This document shows, one piece after another, positions 8,167 to 17,381 of a DNA stretch of 64,000 bases (position 1 is the stretch's first letter; each line of letters starts with the position of its first letter). Position numbers and translations under genes: made by a program. The notes under the pieces are model-generated. The model did not search any database. It saw nothing but the letters and a program-made list of their open reading frames with translations, and was not told the DNA's origin. The DNA comes from Chryseobacterium sp. PMSZPI (GTDB lineage: Bacteria > Bacteroidota > Bacteroidia > Flavobacteriales > Weeksellaceae). Location of the stretch: assembly GCF_002835665.1 (NCBI RefSeq), contig NZ_PIZV01000024.1, positions 45,773 through 109,772 on the forward strand, written 5' to 3'.

Positions 8167-10245
8167 ATGTTTTTAAAAAAAGTAAAACCGTTCCTGTATT
8201 TAGGAGTTTTTTATCTTATTATTTCTTTGATAATAAGGACAATCTTCTTTTTCCACCCCATTACTACCGCTAGTTTTGGATTTTTTGAAGTCATAAAAGT
8301 ATTACTAGTGGGTCTTGTGAATGATATTTTTGTCTTCACCCTGGCCAGTGCTATACTTGCCCTCTACTTCTTATTTCTTTCAAATTCGAAATATAAAAAA
8401 CCTTATGGCTATATTATTTTTGGCATCTTGGTTTTATTTTTCCTTTATATATGGCTTATTCCCAACAATATTTTTAAGCAATATGGTGGCTCTGTAACAG
8501 AAATTGCTCTTGCGTTTGTCGGAATAAAGACCCTTTTCTTTGGGTTAATGCTTTTTCTTCCTACTCAAAGAATTAAGATTCGTAATGTTTTATATTTCAT
8601 TACATTATTCTTGTATGTTCTTCTGATTATCTTCAATGGAGTCAGTGAATACTTTTTTTATAATGAATTTGGGGTTCGCTATAACTTTATCGCTGTAGAC
8701 TATCTGATTTACACCAACGAAGTGATTGGGAATATTATGGAAAGCTACCCTGTTATTCCTTTATTCTCGGCAATAATGATTGTTACCCTATCCATTACCT
8801 GGTTCATTTATAAAAAGACAAAAGATGAGCTTTTAGAGCTTCCTGATTTTAAACAGAAAATGGTATTATTAGGTACATTTATGGTACTTTGTGCATTGAG
8901 TACTCTCGCAATACCATCATTAATGCAGATTAAATCAGATAATGTTTTCGCGGATGAAATTGAGGCTAACGGGATCCCTAAATTCTATTGGGCATTTACC
9001 CATAATGAGCTGGATTATTTCCAATTCTATCCACAGATTAATCAACAACAGGCAGATAAAAATTTCTTGAGCCAATTTCCTGAACATACATTATCAAGAA
9101 ACATTGTTGCTGAACAACCGGAAACAAAGAAAAATGTAGTTCTGATCTCTATTGAAAGTCTTTCCGCAGACTTTATGGAACATTATGGAAATACTCAAAA
9201 AATTACTCCTTTCTTAGACAGCCTGGCTGATAAATCGTTGATGTTTACCAATCTGTATGCTACAGGAAACAGAACGGTACGTGGATTGGAAGCCTTGACA
9301 CTTTGTATTCCTCCTACCGCCGGAGAAAGTATTATCAAAAGAAATGATAATAAAAATAAATTTACAACCGGAAATGTTTTCAAATCTAAAGGCTATGATG
9401 TTAAGTTTTTATATGGCGGATATAGCTACTTTGATAATATGCAGGACTTCTTTGGGGGGAATGGATATGATATTGTCGACAGAAACAATTTTAAACCGGA
9501 AGAAATCACTTTTGCCAATGTTTGGGGTGTTGCTGATGAAGATATGGCAAGAAAAGCGATTCAGGTAATGAATACAGAGGCAAAATCCGGAAAGCCTTTT
9601 TTCAATCATTGGATGACGGTATCTAATCACAGACCTTTCACTTATCCTGATGGAAGAATTGATATTCCCGGAACTTCAAAATCTCGTGAAGGAGGAGTAA
9701 AATATACAGACTACTCTCTTAAGCTCTTCTTTGAAATGGCTAAAAAACAAGATTGGTATAAAAATACAGTCTTTGTGATTATTGCGGATCACTGTGCTTC
9801 TAGTGCCGGAAAAACTGAGCTTCCGATGGATAAATACAGAATTCCGGCGATGATTTTTTCTGAAGGATTCATTCAACCACAAAAGTTTGATACTTTGATG
9901 TCCCAGATTGATGTAATGCCAACCCTTTTCGGATTACTGAATTTCAGCTATCAATCAAAATTCTTGGGTCAGGATGTTCTTAAAAAGGAATTCCAGCCTA
10001 AAGCATATATTGCGACCTATCAGGACCTTGGATTTGTAAAAGATGGGCGTTTAACCATCATTTCCCCGGTAAAAAAGGTGAAACAATATTCTTTAGAGTT
10101 GGAAAAAAGTGATCTTGCTCCGAATTTTAAGCTTTATTACAACGAGAAATTATTAAAAAATCCGGAACAAAAACTGGTAGATGACGCAGTCTCAGCCTAT
10201 CAATCAACATCGTATTGGTTGAAAACAAAACAACTTAATCGCTAA
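8167..10245 (+). CDS. LtaS-family membrane sulfatase (phosphoglycerol transferase-like)
   Basis: Five hydrophobic helices span roughly the first 260 residues, and an extracytoplasmic sulfatase-fold domain follows (about 320-640). Visible motifs are VLISIESLSADF (metal-ligand Glu at about 330), GNRTVRGLEAL (candidate catalytic Thr370) and IIADHC (Asp541-His542). LtaS-family enzymes transfer phosphoglycerol or phosphoethanolamine from lipids to envelope glycans. Gram-negative homologues modify lipids or periplasmic glycans, so the substrate here is unknown. I start at the ATG 8167 (692 residues) because the longer frame would begin at a TTG upstream of the promoter. The 3' end overlaps the convergent gene by 11 bases. 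Confidence 0.85.
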   Translation: MFLKKVKPFLYLGVFYLIISLIIRTIFFFHPITTASFGFFEVIKVLLVGLVNDIFVFTLASAILALYFLFLSNSKYKKPYGYIIFGILVLFFLYIWLIPNNIFKQYGGSVTEIALAFVGIKTLFFGLMLFLPTQRIKIRNVLYFITLFLYVLLIIFNGVSEYFFYNEFGVRYNFIAVDYLIYTNEVIGNIMESYPVIPLFSAIMIVTLSITWFIYKKTKDELLELPDFKQKMVLLGTFMVLCALSTLAIPSLMQIKSDNVFADEIEANGIPKFYWAFTHNELDYFQFYPQINQQQADKNFLSQFPEHTLSRNIVAEQPETKKNVVLISIESLSADFMEHYGNTQKITPFLDSLADKSLMFTNLYATGNRTVRGLEALTLCIPPTAGESIIKRNDNKNKFTTGNVFKSKGYDVKFLYGGYSYFDNMQDFFGGNGYDIVDRNNFKPEEITFANVWGVADEDMARKAIQVMNTEAKSGKPFFNHWMTVSNHRPFTYPDGRIDIPGTSKSREGGVKYTDYSLKLFFEMAKKQDWYKNTVFVIIADHCASSAGKTELPMDKYRIPAMIFSEGFIQPQKFDTLMSQIDVMPTLFGLLNFSYQSKFLGQDVLKKEFQPKAYIATYQDLGFVKDGRLTIISPVKKVKQYSLELEKSDLAPNFKLYYNEKLLKNPEQKLVDDAVSAYQSTSYWLKTKQLNR

Positions 10246-11365
10246 TCAAGTGAGGAATAAAACGGCTTTCGTTATTGGTGATCAGATGAACACTTTCTCT
10301 GATCCCAATTCCCGCCGGTTCCTGACCTATCACCCAACTTCCAATAACAGGGTAGTTTCCTTCAAAACCAGGAAGTTCAAAAAGTTGCTGATAGATAAAT
10401 CCTTCTTTATCATAATCTCCACCATTCTGTTCCACCGGAATATTATTTTTGTGTAAAACCACATTCGCTCCTTCTCTGGAATAAACAGGCTTTTTCGCAA
10501 AATCTTTCAAATGTCTTGGTTCGAAATAAGACTCCAACAAATAAGGGTGATTAGGATACATTTCCCAAAGAATAGGTAAAATGGCCTTAGAAGACAGCAA
10601 TATTTTCCAGGCAGGCTCGATCCACTGGGATCTGAAATCATTCTTCACCAGTTTTTCTCCAAATCCATCAGCAAGGATCCATTCATAGGGATAAAGTTTA
10701 AAGATATATTCCATTACAGATCGATCCCCTGCCACAAATTCGTCAATCTCTTCTGCCCAACCAATATCCTGAACAGGAATAAACTCTGTATCAAAACCTG
10801 CCTGAGAAGCACAATCACGCATATATTCCACATTGGTTACATCTTCTATATTGGTAAGGGATGCAAAATAAAGATAATGCGGATTCATGTATTTCTTCAG
10901 ATATGTCCAATAATCTACCAGCTTTTCATGAATTGAATTAAACTGATCTTTATCCGGAAACATCTCTCTAAGCCAATACCATTGTATTACAGATGCTTCA
11001 TAAAGTGAAGTTGGAGTATCTGCATTAAATTCTAGTAGTTTTAAATTCTTACCATCAAAACCAAAATCAAATCTCCCATAGATTGATGGATGATCTTCTT
11101 CCCAGCTCGTAATAATATAATTTTTAAACCATTCCGGAATATTGAATTTACTCCAAAGATTATTCTCAATAACATAATCCACCGCTTCCAGACACATTTG
11201 CCATAATTCAGCTGTAGCACTTTCAATGATATTGATTTCACTTAGGGAAAACTGGTAATAGTGACTTTCATCCCAATAAAGACCTTCAAGAGAATGATAT
11301 CCAAATCCCAGATTTTCAAGTTTGTGCTCCCAGTTCTTTCGAAATTGTGATTGTATTCTTTCCAT
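10235..11365 (-). CDS. Glutathionylspermidine synthase-like ATP-grasp protein (YgiC/YjfC type)
   Basis: The 376-residue sequence matches the GspS C-terminal synthetase family: LEGLYWDESHYYQFSLSEI near the N-terminus, KLLEFNADTPTSLYEASV (ATP-grasp substrate loop), ILADGFGEKLVKNDFRSQWI, and KPVYSREGANV with IGSWVIGQEPAGIGIRES at the end. It lacks the amidase half of bifunctional E. coli GspS, as do YgiC and YjfC, whose real substrate is uncertain. It is the last gene of a three-gene minus-strand unit with two lipoproteins, an arrangement like ygiB-ygiC. Confidence 0.85.
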   Translation of the reverse strand: MERIQSQFRKNWEHKLENLGFGYHSLEGLYWDESHYYQFSLSEINIIESATAELWQMCLEAVDYVIENNLWSKFNIPEWFKNYIITSWEEDHPSIYGRFDFGFDGKNLKLLEFNADTPTSLYEASVIQWYWLREMFPDKDQFNSIHEKLVDYWTYLKKYMNPHYLYFASLTNIEDVTNVEYMRDCASQAGFDTEFIPVQDIGWAEEIDEFVAGDRSVMEYIFKLYPYEWILADGFGEKLVKNDFRSQWIEPAWKILLSSKAILPILWEMYPNHPYLLESYFEPRHLKDFAKKPVYSREGANVVLHKNNIPVEQNGGDYDKEGFIYQQLFELPGFEGNYPVIGSWVIGQEPAGIGIRESVHLITNNESRFIPHLISD

Positions 11366-11368
11366 AAT

Positions 11369-11698
11369 TTATGATGATGCTCTGAAACCGCTTTTCCCTA
11401 ATCCTCCTCTTACTACATTCCCTTTATAAGTACTTCTTCCTATATTCGATTTACTACTAATAGCCCCACTATAATACCCTTTTTGATAAACACCATTGCT
11501 ATAATAACCATAAGGACGGAATGCATGATACCAAAAATACCCCGGCATAAAACCATGTGACCTCGTATAAGATGCCGTAGTATCCGATCTCATATATACT
11601 TTTTTCTCATTACTCCATTCCGATTTCGGTTTTTCCTGAGAGCAGGCAGCAAGGACACCTGTTACAAAAAGTAATTTTATAGAACTTGATTTTTTCAT
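11369..11698 (-). CDS. Small lipoprotein, possibly YgiB/DUF1190-like
   Basis: A 109-residue protein with a lipoprotein signal ending LAAC (Cys19). The mature part is rich in Tyr, Gly and Ser with PGYFWYHAFRPYGYYSNG, and ends with VVRGGLGKSGF. The RGG-[FL]-G-x-S ending and the aromatic stretch resemble the tail of E. coli YgiB (DUF1190), which is also encoded next to a GspS-like protein. This is a motif resemblance, not a proven homology. Three bases separate it from the downstream GspS-like gene. Confidence 0.6.
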   Translation of the reverse strand: MKKSSSIKLLFVTGVLAACSQEKPKSEWSNEKKVYMRSDTTASYTRSHGFMPGYFWYHAFRPYGYYSNGVYQKGYYSGAISSKSNIGRSTYKGNVVRGGLGKSGFRASS

Positions 11699-11700
11699 GG

Positions 11701-12027
11701 CTATTGAACTGTTATATAAAATTCATAATCTTTTTTGGTCTTATCGGTTCTCACGTAGCCTTCCCCATCCTCTATGGTTTTCACAGTATCTCCGAGACTT
11801 GGAATCGTATCCCTTTTTATTAATTCCTTTACAAGAGTCTTCTTTTTCCAGACTTTATGTTTGGTAATAAGAACATCTGTAGAATCTAAGTGTTCTACAG
11901 AAAGTTCAGTTTCAATAGAAGCATTTTTATCCACACTATTAACTTCATCCTCGTTACCTTCTTTTTCTGTACATGCTGTCAGCATTAATACTCCCGTCAA
12001 TAAAAAGTAAAATTTAAATTTTCTCAC
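11701..12027 (-). CDS. Small lipoprotein of unknown function
   Basis: The GTG at 12027 gives MRKFKFYFLLTGVLMLTAC, a clean lipoprotein signal; a longer frame from a TTG at 12048 adds seven residues that make the signal worse. The mature protein (about 90 residues) is acidic, then carries a Lys- and Thr-rich stretch and ends EFYITVQ. No family is recognised. It is the first gene of the unit with the next lipoprotein (two-base gap) and the GspS-like gene. Confidence 0.6.
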   Translation of the reverse strand: MRKFKFYFLLTGVLMLTACTEKEGNEDEVNSVDKNASIETELSVEHLDSTDVLITKHKVWKKKTLVKELIKRDTIPSLGDTVKTIEDGEGYVRTDKTKKDYEFYITVQ

Positions 12028-12105
12028 TTTGGTTGTTATTTCTAGCAAAAATAATCATTTAGTAACGATATTATTTTAAATTTACAATGCAAAAAAAACA
12101 TTAGT

Positions 12106-12966
12106 ATGAAATGGACAGACGACAGAGGCGGAAACGTTGATGACCGCCGTGGTTCCGGAAGCGGCGGAGGCGGCATGATCGTTGGTGGCGGACTCGGAAC
12201 CTTAATTATAGCAGCAATTGTTTTCTTTTTAGGAGGTGATCCTTCCGGTATTTTAAACTCAGGAAGTATACAATCATCAGGAAATTCTGAGAGAAGAGAA
12301 CTTTCTGCAGAAGAAAAACAGATAGGAGAAATGGTTGACATGATGGGCAGATGGAATATCCTTACCTGGGACCAGATCTTTAAAGAAAACGGAATGACTT
12401 ATTCTAAGCCTGGGATTGTTCTTTTTGAAAATACAACACAATCAGCTTGCGGTACTGCTCAATCTGCAATGGGACCATTCTATTGTCCTGCCGATCAGAA
12501 GGTTTATATGGATATGAGCTTTTTCGGTGAACTTCAGCAAAAATTTGGAGCTAAAGTAACTGAATTTACAGTCGCTTATGTTCTGGCTCACGAAGTAGGA
12601 CATCATGTGCAGACTCTTTTAGGAACCACTCAAAAAGTGGATGCATTAAGAAGAAGTGGAAGATATTCGGAAGCAGAAATGAATAGAGTTTCTGTAGCGA
12701 CAGAGTTACAGGCTGATTTCTATGCCGGAGTCTGGGCAAAAAGAACAAACGACAGCAAACATATCCTGGAACCTGGTGATATTGAGTCTGCAATAGATGC
12801 GGCTCAAGCTGTAGGAGATGATAATATCCAGAAAAGGGCACAGGGATATGTTAATCAGGAGAGTTTTACCCATGGATCATCTGCACAGCGTAAAGAATGG
12901 TTTATGAAAGGATACAACACCGGAGACATCAGACAAGGTGATACTTTCAACCAACTTTTAAAATAA
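12106..12966 (+). CDS. ypfJ: Neutral zinc metallopeptidase, YpfJ family
   Basis: A 286-residue protein. The family N-terminal motif is present as WTDDRGGNVDDRRG (residues 3-16), then a Gly-rich stretch, one membrane helix (about 27-45) and the metallopeptidase domain. The zinc motif HEVGHH is at residues 162-167, and ATELQADFYAGVWA follows at the usual distance and supplies the third-ligand region. Substrate is unknown in the family. A tiny gene 230 bases downstream on the same strand encodes a peptide whose core repeats the N-terminal motif. Confidence 0.88.
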   Translation: MKWTDDRGGNVDDRRGSGSGGGGMIVGGGLGTLIIAAIVFFLGGDPSGILNSGSIQSSGNSERRELSAEEKQIGEMVDMMGRWNILTWDQIFKENGMTYSKPGIVLFENTTQSACGTAQSAMGPFYCPADQKVYMDMSFFGELQQKFGAKVTEFTVAYVLAHEVGHHVQTLLGTTQKVDALRRSGRYSEAEMNRVSVATELQADFYAGVWAKRTNDSKHILEPGDIESAIDAAQAVGDDNIQKRAQGYVNQESFTHGSSAQRKEWFMKGYNTGDIRQGDTFNQLLK

Positions 12967-13113
12967 TTTAATATCTTATAATTGTGAATTCCAAATGCCA
13001 TAATTAATATTCTAAACATTTGAGAAAATCAGAGGTTCAAAAAAATCAATTATTCAATTATTAAAATAAATTTATTAACTTCGAGAAATTGACCAACTAA
13101 TATCAGCATTATA

Positions 13114-13129
13114 TAAAGGAATTCCTTTA
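13114..13129. promoter_or_regulatory. 16-base perfect palindrome upstream of the small peptide gene
   Basis: TAAAGGAATTCCTTTA is a perfect palindrome 67 bases before the peptide start. It could be an operator; nothing in the sequence identifies a regulator. The rest of 12967-13195 is AT-rich with only a weak promoter-like TAACTTCG at 13076. Confidence 0.35.
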
Positions 13130-13195
13130 AGGTGTTAAATAAATAGAGTTCGCCGAAAATCTAAAGAGTAGGCAAAAATAAATAAATTACACAAT

Positions 13196-13357
13196 ATGAA
13201 AAATTTAAGAAAACTTTCAAAAGGAGAAATGAAAACAGTTAACGGAGGCATGCGATGGACTGAGGATCGTGGATGTAATGTCATAGATAGAAGACCTGGG
13301 GCTAAACCAGAGTGGATGCAAGAAGTTAGTAACTGGTGGTGTAAAAATTTTGGATAA
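13196..13357 (+). CDS. Small double-glycine-leader peptide with a YpfJ-like core
   Basis: The 53-residue product begins MKNLRKLSKGEMKTVNGG, a typical Bacteroidota bacteriocin-type leader (KLSKxEMKxVNGG) with the cleavage site after Gly-Gly at residue 18. The predicted core starts MRWTEDRGCNVIDRRPG, ends SNWWCKNFG, and holds two Cys. Its first 17 residues closely match the N-terminus of the adjacent YpfJ peptidase (WT-D/E-DRG-x-NV-x-DRR). A terminator follows. No C39 peptidase-transporter or modifying enzyme lies within the window. The frame is short, but the leader, strand and terminator make it credible. Confidence 0.7.
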   Translation: MKNLRKLSKGEMKTVNGGMRWTEDRGCNVIDRRPGAKPEWMQEVSNWWCKNFG

Positions 13358-13420
13358 TAAATAATATCACAAAAGAGGCCGAGTATGTAAACCTGTTAGG
13401 TTTAATAGACTATACACAAA

Positions 13421-13454
13421 AAAACCTTGAAGAGTTTTCTTCAAGGTTTTTTTA
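13421..13454 (+). terminator. Terminator downstream of the small peptide gene
   Basis: A 13-base perfect stem (AAAACCTTGAAGA / TCTTCAAGGTTTT), four-base loop and T-run. It lies between the peptide gene and the convergent GLPGLI gene. Confidence 0.9.
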
Positions 13455-13483
13455 TAGGTTGATTAATTGAGCTATAAAGTATT

Positions 13484-14341
13484 TTATTGCAATTCGATCG
13501 GATTAGAATTCTTTTTGGCTTCTTCTTTCACTCGATCTTCCATTCTTTTCCTCATATCAGCAGGGTTTTGATTTCCGCCTCCTCCAGGGCCTCTTCCTCC
13601 ACCGCCTATTCTGGTTGTAGAAAAACCTCCTTGTCCTCCTCCTTGAGTCATAAATGACATTGGATCTGTTCTGAACTTTTGCTGTTGTTTTACAAAATCA
13701 GATCTTTTCACTTTTAACGTATTCCCAAATTGATTCAGGGTTGGAAATTCAGCAATTTTGTAATTCTTCATTAAATCGAAGGAATAGTCTCCTTTATCAT
13801 CTTCAACTTTTACGATTAGACCGGGAAGCCCTCCAAACTTATAAGGTCCATCCTGATAAGGAAGATCCGTAGTGAACCACGCTGTCCATTTTCTTCCTGC
13901 AAAATCAGTTTCTGCTTTTTGAACTTTATATTCCCCTATCTTTCTTGTTTCTGAAGAAATTTTCCAATTCAATGGTCTGTCTTCTTCATAAGAATAAATA
14001 TCCCTTCCTATTCTGTCTTTAAAATAAGTCTTTTGATTGGCCTTATCTTTTTCAACAGAATAATTGATATTCGTTCTCAATCCTTCCATCTGATCCCTGT
14101 TAATACTTATTCTTCCTCCTCCACCTTGAAAGGCTTTCTGCATAATGGAATCCCTTTTTATCCTGTTTTCAGAATAAAAAACAGATTTTTCCGGAGAAAT
14201 ATCCAAATATGCATTTTCTGTCTTTATATCCGTTTTATTTTCCGCATCAGGTTTCATTGTTACCTGATAAACAAACCTGTTCGTTTGTGCTGAAACATGC
14301 TGTATAAAGAGTGTTAAAGCAATAATACCTATTTTTTTCAT
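13484..14341 (-). CDS. GLPGLI family secreted protein
   Basis: A signal peptide (MKKIGIIALTLFIQHVSAQ) precedes a domain with the signature FGGLPGLIVKVEDDKGDY and the upstream RKWTAWFTTDLPYQDGPYKF that define the GLPGLI family of Bacteroidota. Function is unknown. The C-terminal part is a Gly/Gln-rich low-complexity stretch followed by a charged helix and NPIELQ. It is 11 bases downstream of a paralogue with the same architecture, so the pair probably forms one unit. Confidence 0.85.
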   Translation of the reverse strand: MKKIGIIALTLFIQHVSAQTNRFVYQVTMKPDAENKTDIKTENAYLDISPEKSVFYSENRIKRDSIMQKAFQGGGGRISINRDQMEGLRTNINYSVEKDKANQKTYFKDRIGRDIYSYEEDRPLNWKISSETRKIGEYKVQKAETDFAGRKWTAWFTTDLPYQDGPYKFGGLPGLIVKVEDDKGDYSFDLMKNYKIAEFPTLNQFGNTLKVKRSDFVKQQQKFRTDPMSFMTQGGGQGGFSTTRIGGGGRGPGGGGNQNPADMRKRMEDRVKEEAKKNSNPIELQ

Positions 14342-14352
14342 TTATATTTTCT

Positions 14353-15282
14353 TTAATTTAATTCAATTGGATTTTGATTTGGGCTTGCTCCGCTTTTAAA
14401 AGAAGGAGTATCTCCATTAGGTCCCTGCATCGGAAAATTATTCCCTTCACCTCCCATTCCTCGATGCATACCACCTCCCGAATGATTACCACCCCTCATT
14501 CCTCCTCCATGTCTTCCGCTGCCAGAATGCATATTTTCACCAACATTATTTGTGGCCATTGTACTCCTGTTTTTATTGAACTCAAGCTCAAGAGCAGCCT
14601 TATCTCCACGGAAATTAATTCTGGTGCTTTGCTTTGCATCAGAACTTATGGGTTCCTCAAAAGAGTTCTTAATCATTATTTTTTTGACAAGATCAAATTT
14701 GTAGTCTCCTTTATCATCTTCCAGCTTCACAATCAACCCCGGTAATCCTGAAAATTTATAAGGTCCATCAGAAACCGAAATATCTTTTGTAAACCAGGCT
14801 GTCCAGGTTCTCCCTCCCAAACTTGTGGTTGCTTTTTGAGCGGGATATCCGTTTTGTTTCTCAACAGTATTGGTTATTTCCCATCTTATAGGCCGGTCTT
14901 CCTGGTAATAAATTTGCTTCCCCGCTACCCTATCATAATAGTACACTTTACGTTCCGGAATATTTTTGGTGATGAAATATTCAAAAAAAGTAGGTTCATG
15001 ATGTCTCTTCCCTTCCAATTTTGAAAAATCTTTTTCTTCTTTTTTATTATTTTCTTTCACTTCCGATTTAAAAATCGCAAAGAGAGAATCCCTTACCAAT
15101 TTATTTTCACTGATAAATAAAGAATGATCTCCTTTCACATCCAGAAAAGTTCTTTCACTTTTCATCGTCACCAGATTAATAGAATCAGGATTTACCGAAG
15201 TGTCATAAACATATCTTATGGTCTGCCCATGGGCTAATACGATTAAAAACAACACAAAGAATCCAAGTAATTTTTGTTTCAT
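14353..15282 (-). CDS. GLPGLI family secreted protein (paralogue)
   Basis: Signal peptide MKQKLLGFFVLFLIVLAHGQ, then the family core RTWTAWFTKDISVSDGPYKF and FSGLPGLIVKLEDDKGDY. The C-terminal region is a His/Gly/Met-rich segment (MHSGSGRHGGGMRGGNHSGG and onward) that could bind metal, ending NPIELN. This His-rich tail distinguishes it from the downstream paralogue, whose tail is Gln/Gly-rich. First gene of the GLPGLI pair. Confidence 0.85.
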   Translation of the reverse strand: MKQKLLGFFVLFLIVLAHGQTIRYVYDTSVNPDSINLVTMKSERTFLDVKGDHSLFISENKLVRDSLFAIFKSEVKENNKKEEKDFSKLEGKRHHEPTFFEYFITKNIPERKVYYYDRVAGKQIYYQEDRPIRWEITNTVEKQNGYPAQKATTSLGGRTWTAWFTKDISVSDGPYKFSGLPGLIVKLEDDKGDYKFDLVKKIMIKNSFEEPISSDAKQSTRINFRGDKAALELEFNKNRSTMATNNVGENMHSGSGRHGGGMRGGNHSGGGMHRGMGGEGNNFPMQGPNGDTPSFKSGASPNQNPIELN

Positions 15283-15437
15283 TGCTATTTTTCTTTATAG
15301 ATCAAGAATATAATTTAAAGTTAAAATCAAAAAGAGAGACTTTCGGCTAATAAACAAAAGTTTATGTAATTTTAACATAAAATATTCCCTTTAGAATTCT
15401 CTACTAATATCAGAATCATTAAAATAGATATCTTCGA

Positions 15438-15469
15438 TTTGAGATTGCGGAAATTAGTTCGTATTTTTG
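15438..15469 (+). promoter_or_regulatory. Promoter of the suf operon
   Basis: TTTG (15438-15441), a 20-base spacer and TATTTTTG (15462-15469) fit the Bacteroidota consensus, 28 bases before the sufA ATG. Confidence 0.65.
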
Positions 15470-15497
15470 CATCATTAAATCATTCTAAATAAATACA

Positions 15498-15827
15498 ATG
15501 ATAAAAGTATCAGACCATGCAAAGGAAAAAGCCATCCAGTTGATGACGGAAGATGGTTTTAACCCTGCTGAAGATTATATAAGAGTGGGGGTGAAAAGCG
15601 GCGGATGCTCTGGTTTAGAGTATGTTTTAAAGTTTGACAACCAAAAAACAGACGCAGATCAGATTTTTGAAGATAATAACATTAAAATTATTATAGATAA
15701 AAAATCCATCCTCTATTTAGCAGGAACAACTCTTGAATATTCAGGAGGATTGAACGGAAAAGGGTTTGTTTTTAACAACCCGAATGCATCCAGAACATGC
15801 GGATGTGGAGAATCATTTAGTCTTTAG
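15498..15827 (+). CDS. sufA: SufA/IscA-type iron-sulfur carrier protein
   Basis: A 109-residue HesB/IscA-family A-type carrier that receives Fe-S clusters from the SufBCD scaffold and passes them to apoproteins. The three conserved cysteines are present: Cys37 in KSGGCSGLEY, and Cys101 and Cys103 in TCGCGESF. It is the first gene of the suf operon with its own promoter. The 84-base gap to sufB holds short imperfect repeats. Confidence 0.93.
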   Translation: MIKVSDHAKEKAIQLMTEDGFNPAEDYIRVGVKSGGCSGLEYVLKFDNQKTDADQIFEDNNIKIIIDKKSILYLAGTTLEYSGGLNGKGFVFNNPNASRTCGCGESFSL

Positions 15828-15867
15828 AAAAAAGACATAAGATACTAGATATCAGCTCTCAGAAAAG

Positions 15868-15905
15868 CATCTGAAATCTGAAGTCTAAAATCTGAAATCT
15901 AAAAA
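15868..15905 (+). repeat. Short imperfect tandem repeat between sufA and sufB
   Basis: Three copies of a TCTGAAaTCTaa-like unit (11-14 bases) occur just before the sufB start. Similar CTGAAATCTGAAGTC strings may be common intergenic filler in flavobacteria. Confidence 0.5.
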
Positions 15906-15911
15906 ATAGTA

Positions 15912-17360
15912 ATGAGTAAATACACTGAAGACGATTTAAGAGTCGATCTAGAAAATAAAAAATATGAATTCGGTTGGGAAACCAAAATTGACTATGAAGA
16001 GTTCCCGATTGGTTTAAATGAGGATATCATCCGTGCAATCTCTGCTAAAAAAGAAGAGCCTGAATGGATGACTGAATGGCGTTTGGAATCTTTCAAAATC
16101 TGGCAAAAAATGGTGGAGCCTACCTGGGCTAACATCAAATATGAAAAACCAGATTTTCAAGCTATCCGTTACTATGCTGCTCCAAAAGTAAAGCCTGAAT
16201 TGGCCAGTCTTGATGAAGTAGATCCGGAATTATTGAAAACTTTCGAAAAGCTAGGGATTAATATCGAGGAGCAAAAAAGACTTTCAGGAGTTGCCGTAGA
16301 TATTGTAATGGACTCTGTTTCTGTGAAAACAACTTTCCAGGATACATTAGCAGAAAAAGGGATTATATTCTGTTCCATCTCTGAGGCCATCAAAAATCAC
16401 CCGGATTTAGTAAGAAAATATCTTGGAAAAGTAGTTCCAAGAGGAGATAACTTTTACGCAGCATTGAATTCCGCAGTATTCTCTGACGGAAGTTTCTGTT
16501 ATATTCCTAAAGGCGTAAAATGTCCAATGGAACTTTCTACCTACTTCCGTATCAACCAGGCAGGAACAGGTCAGTTTGAAAGAACGCTTGTCATTGCAGA
16601 TGAAGGAAGTTATGTTTCTTATCTCGAAGGCTGTACAGCTCCATCAAGAGATGAAAACCAGCTTCACGCAGCGGTAGTGGAACTTATTGCACTAGACAAT
16701 GCTGAAATTAAATATTCCACTGTACAAAACTGGTACCCAGGTAATGAAGAAGGAAAAGGTGGGGTATTTAACTTTGTAACGAAAAGAGGTCTTTGCGAAA
16801 GAAACGCAAAAATTTCTTGGACACAGGTTGAAACCGGTTCAGCAGTAACATGGAAATATCCTTCTTGCATCCTTAAAGGAGATGGTTCTATTGGAGAGTT
16901 CTACTCTATCGCAGTAACCAATAACCATCAATATGCAGATACAGGAACAAAAATGATCCACATTGGAAAAAACACCAAGTCAACGATCATTTCTAAAGGG
17001 ATCTCTGCAGGAAAATCTCAAAACTCATACAGAGGGCAGGTAAAAGTAATGCCTTCCGCAAAAGGAGCGAGAAACTTCTCTCAGTGTGACTCTTTATTGA
17101 TGGGCAATGAGTGTGGAGCTCACACTTTCCCTTATATTGAAATTAAAGATCCTACTGCACAACTAGAGCACGAAGCTACAACTTCAAAAATCGGAGAAGA
17201 TCAGATTTTCTACTGTAACCAGAGAGGTATCGATACGGAAAGAGCAATTGCCTTAATTGTAAACGGTTTCAGCAAAGAAGTTTTAAATAAACTTCCAATG
17301 GAGTTTGCTATTGAAGCACAAAAACTATTGGAAATTTCACTGGAGGGTTCAGTGGGATAA
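15912..17360 (+). CDS. sufB: Fe-S cluster assembly scaffold SufB
   Basis: A 482-residue SufB with the typical N-terminal region and the C-terminal right-handed beta-helix. Recognisable stretches are [53 protein letters not shown] and [20 protein letters not shown], the last near the conserved cysteine used in cluster assembly. It forms the SufBC2D scaffold with SufC and SufD encoded downstream. Full length with no anomalies. Confidence 0.96.
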   Translation: MSKYTEDDLRVDLENKKYEFGWETKIDYEEFPIGLNEDIIRAISAKKEEPEWMTEWRLESFKIWQKMVEPTWANIKYEKPDFQAIRYYAAPKVKPELASLDEVDPELLKTFEKLGINIEEQKRLSGVAVDIVMDSVSVKTTFQDTLAEKGIIFCSISEAIKNHPDLVRKYLGKVVPRGDNFYAALNSAVFSDGSFCYIPKGVKCPMELSTYFRINQAGTGQFERTLVIADEGSYVSYLEGCTAPSRDENQLHAAVVELIALDNAEIKYSTVQNWYPGNEEGKGGVFNFVTKRGLCERNAKISWTQVETGSAVTWKYPSCILKGDGSIGEFYSIAVTNNHQYADTGTKMIHIGKNTKSTIISKGISAGKSQNSYRGQVKVMPSAKGARNFSQCDSLLMGNECGAHTFPYIEIKDPTAQLEHEATTSKIGEDQIFYCNQRGIDTERAIALIVNGFSKEVLNKLPMEFAIEAQKLLEISLEGSVG

Positions 17361-17381
17361 TCAATTGAAGAGAGAATCGCT

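Noticed and set aside
15868..15905. Short repeats between sufA and sufB as a CRISPR-like array
   Set aside because: Units of 11-14 bases without spacers; only a local imperfect tandem repeat.
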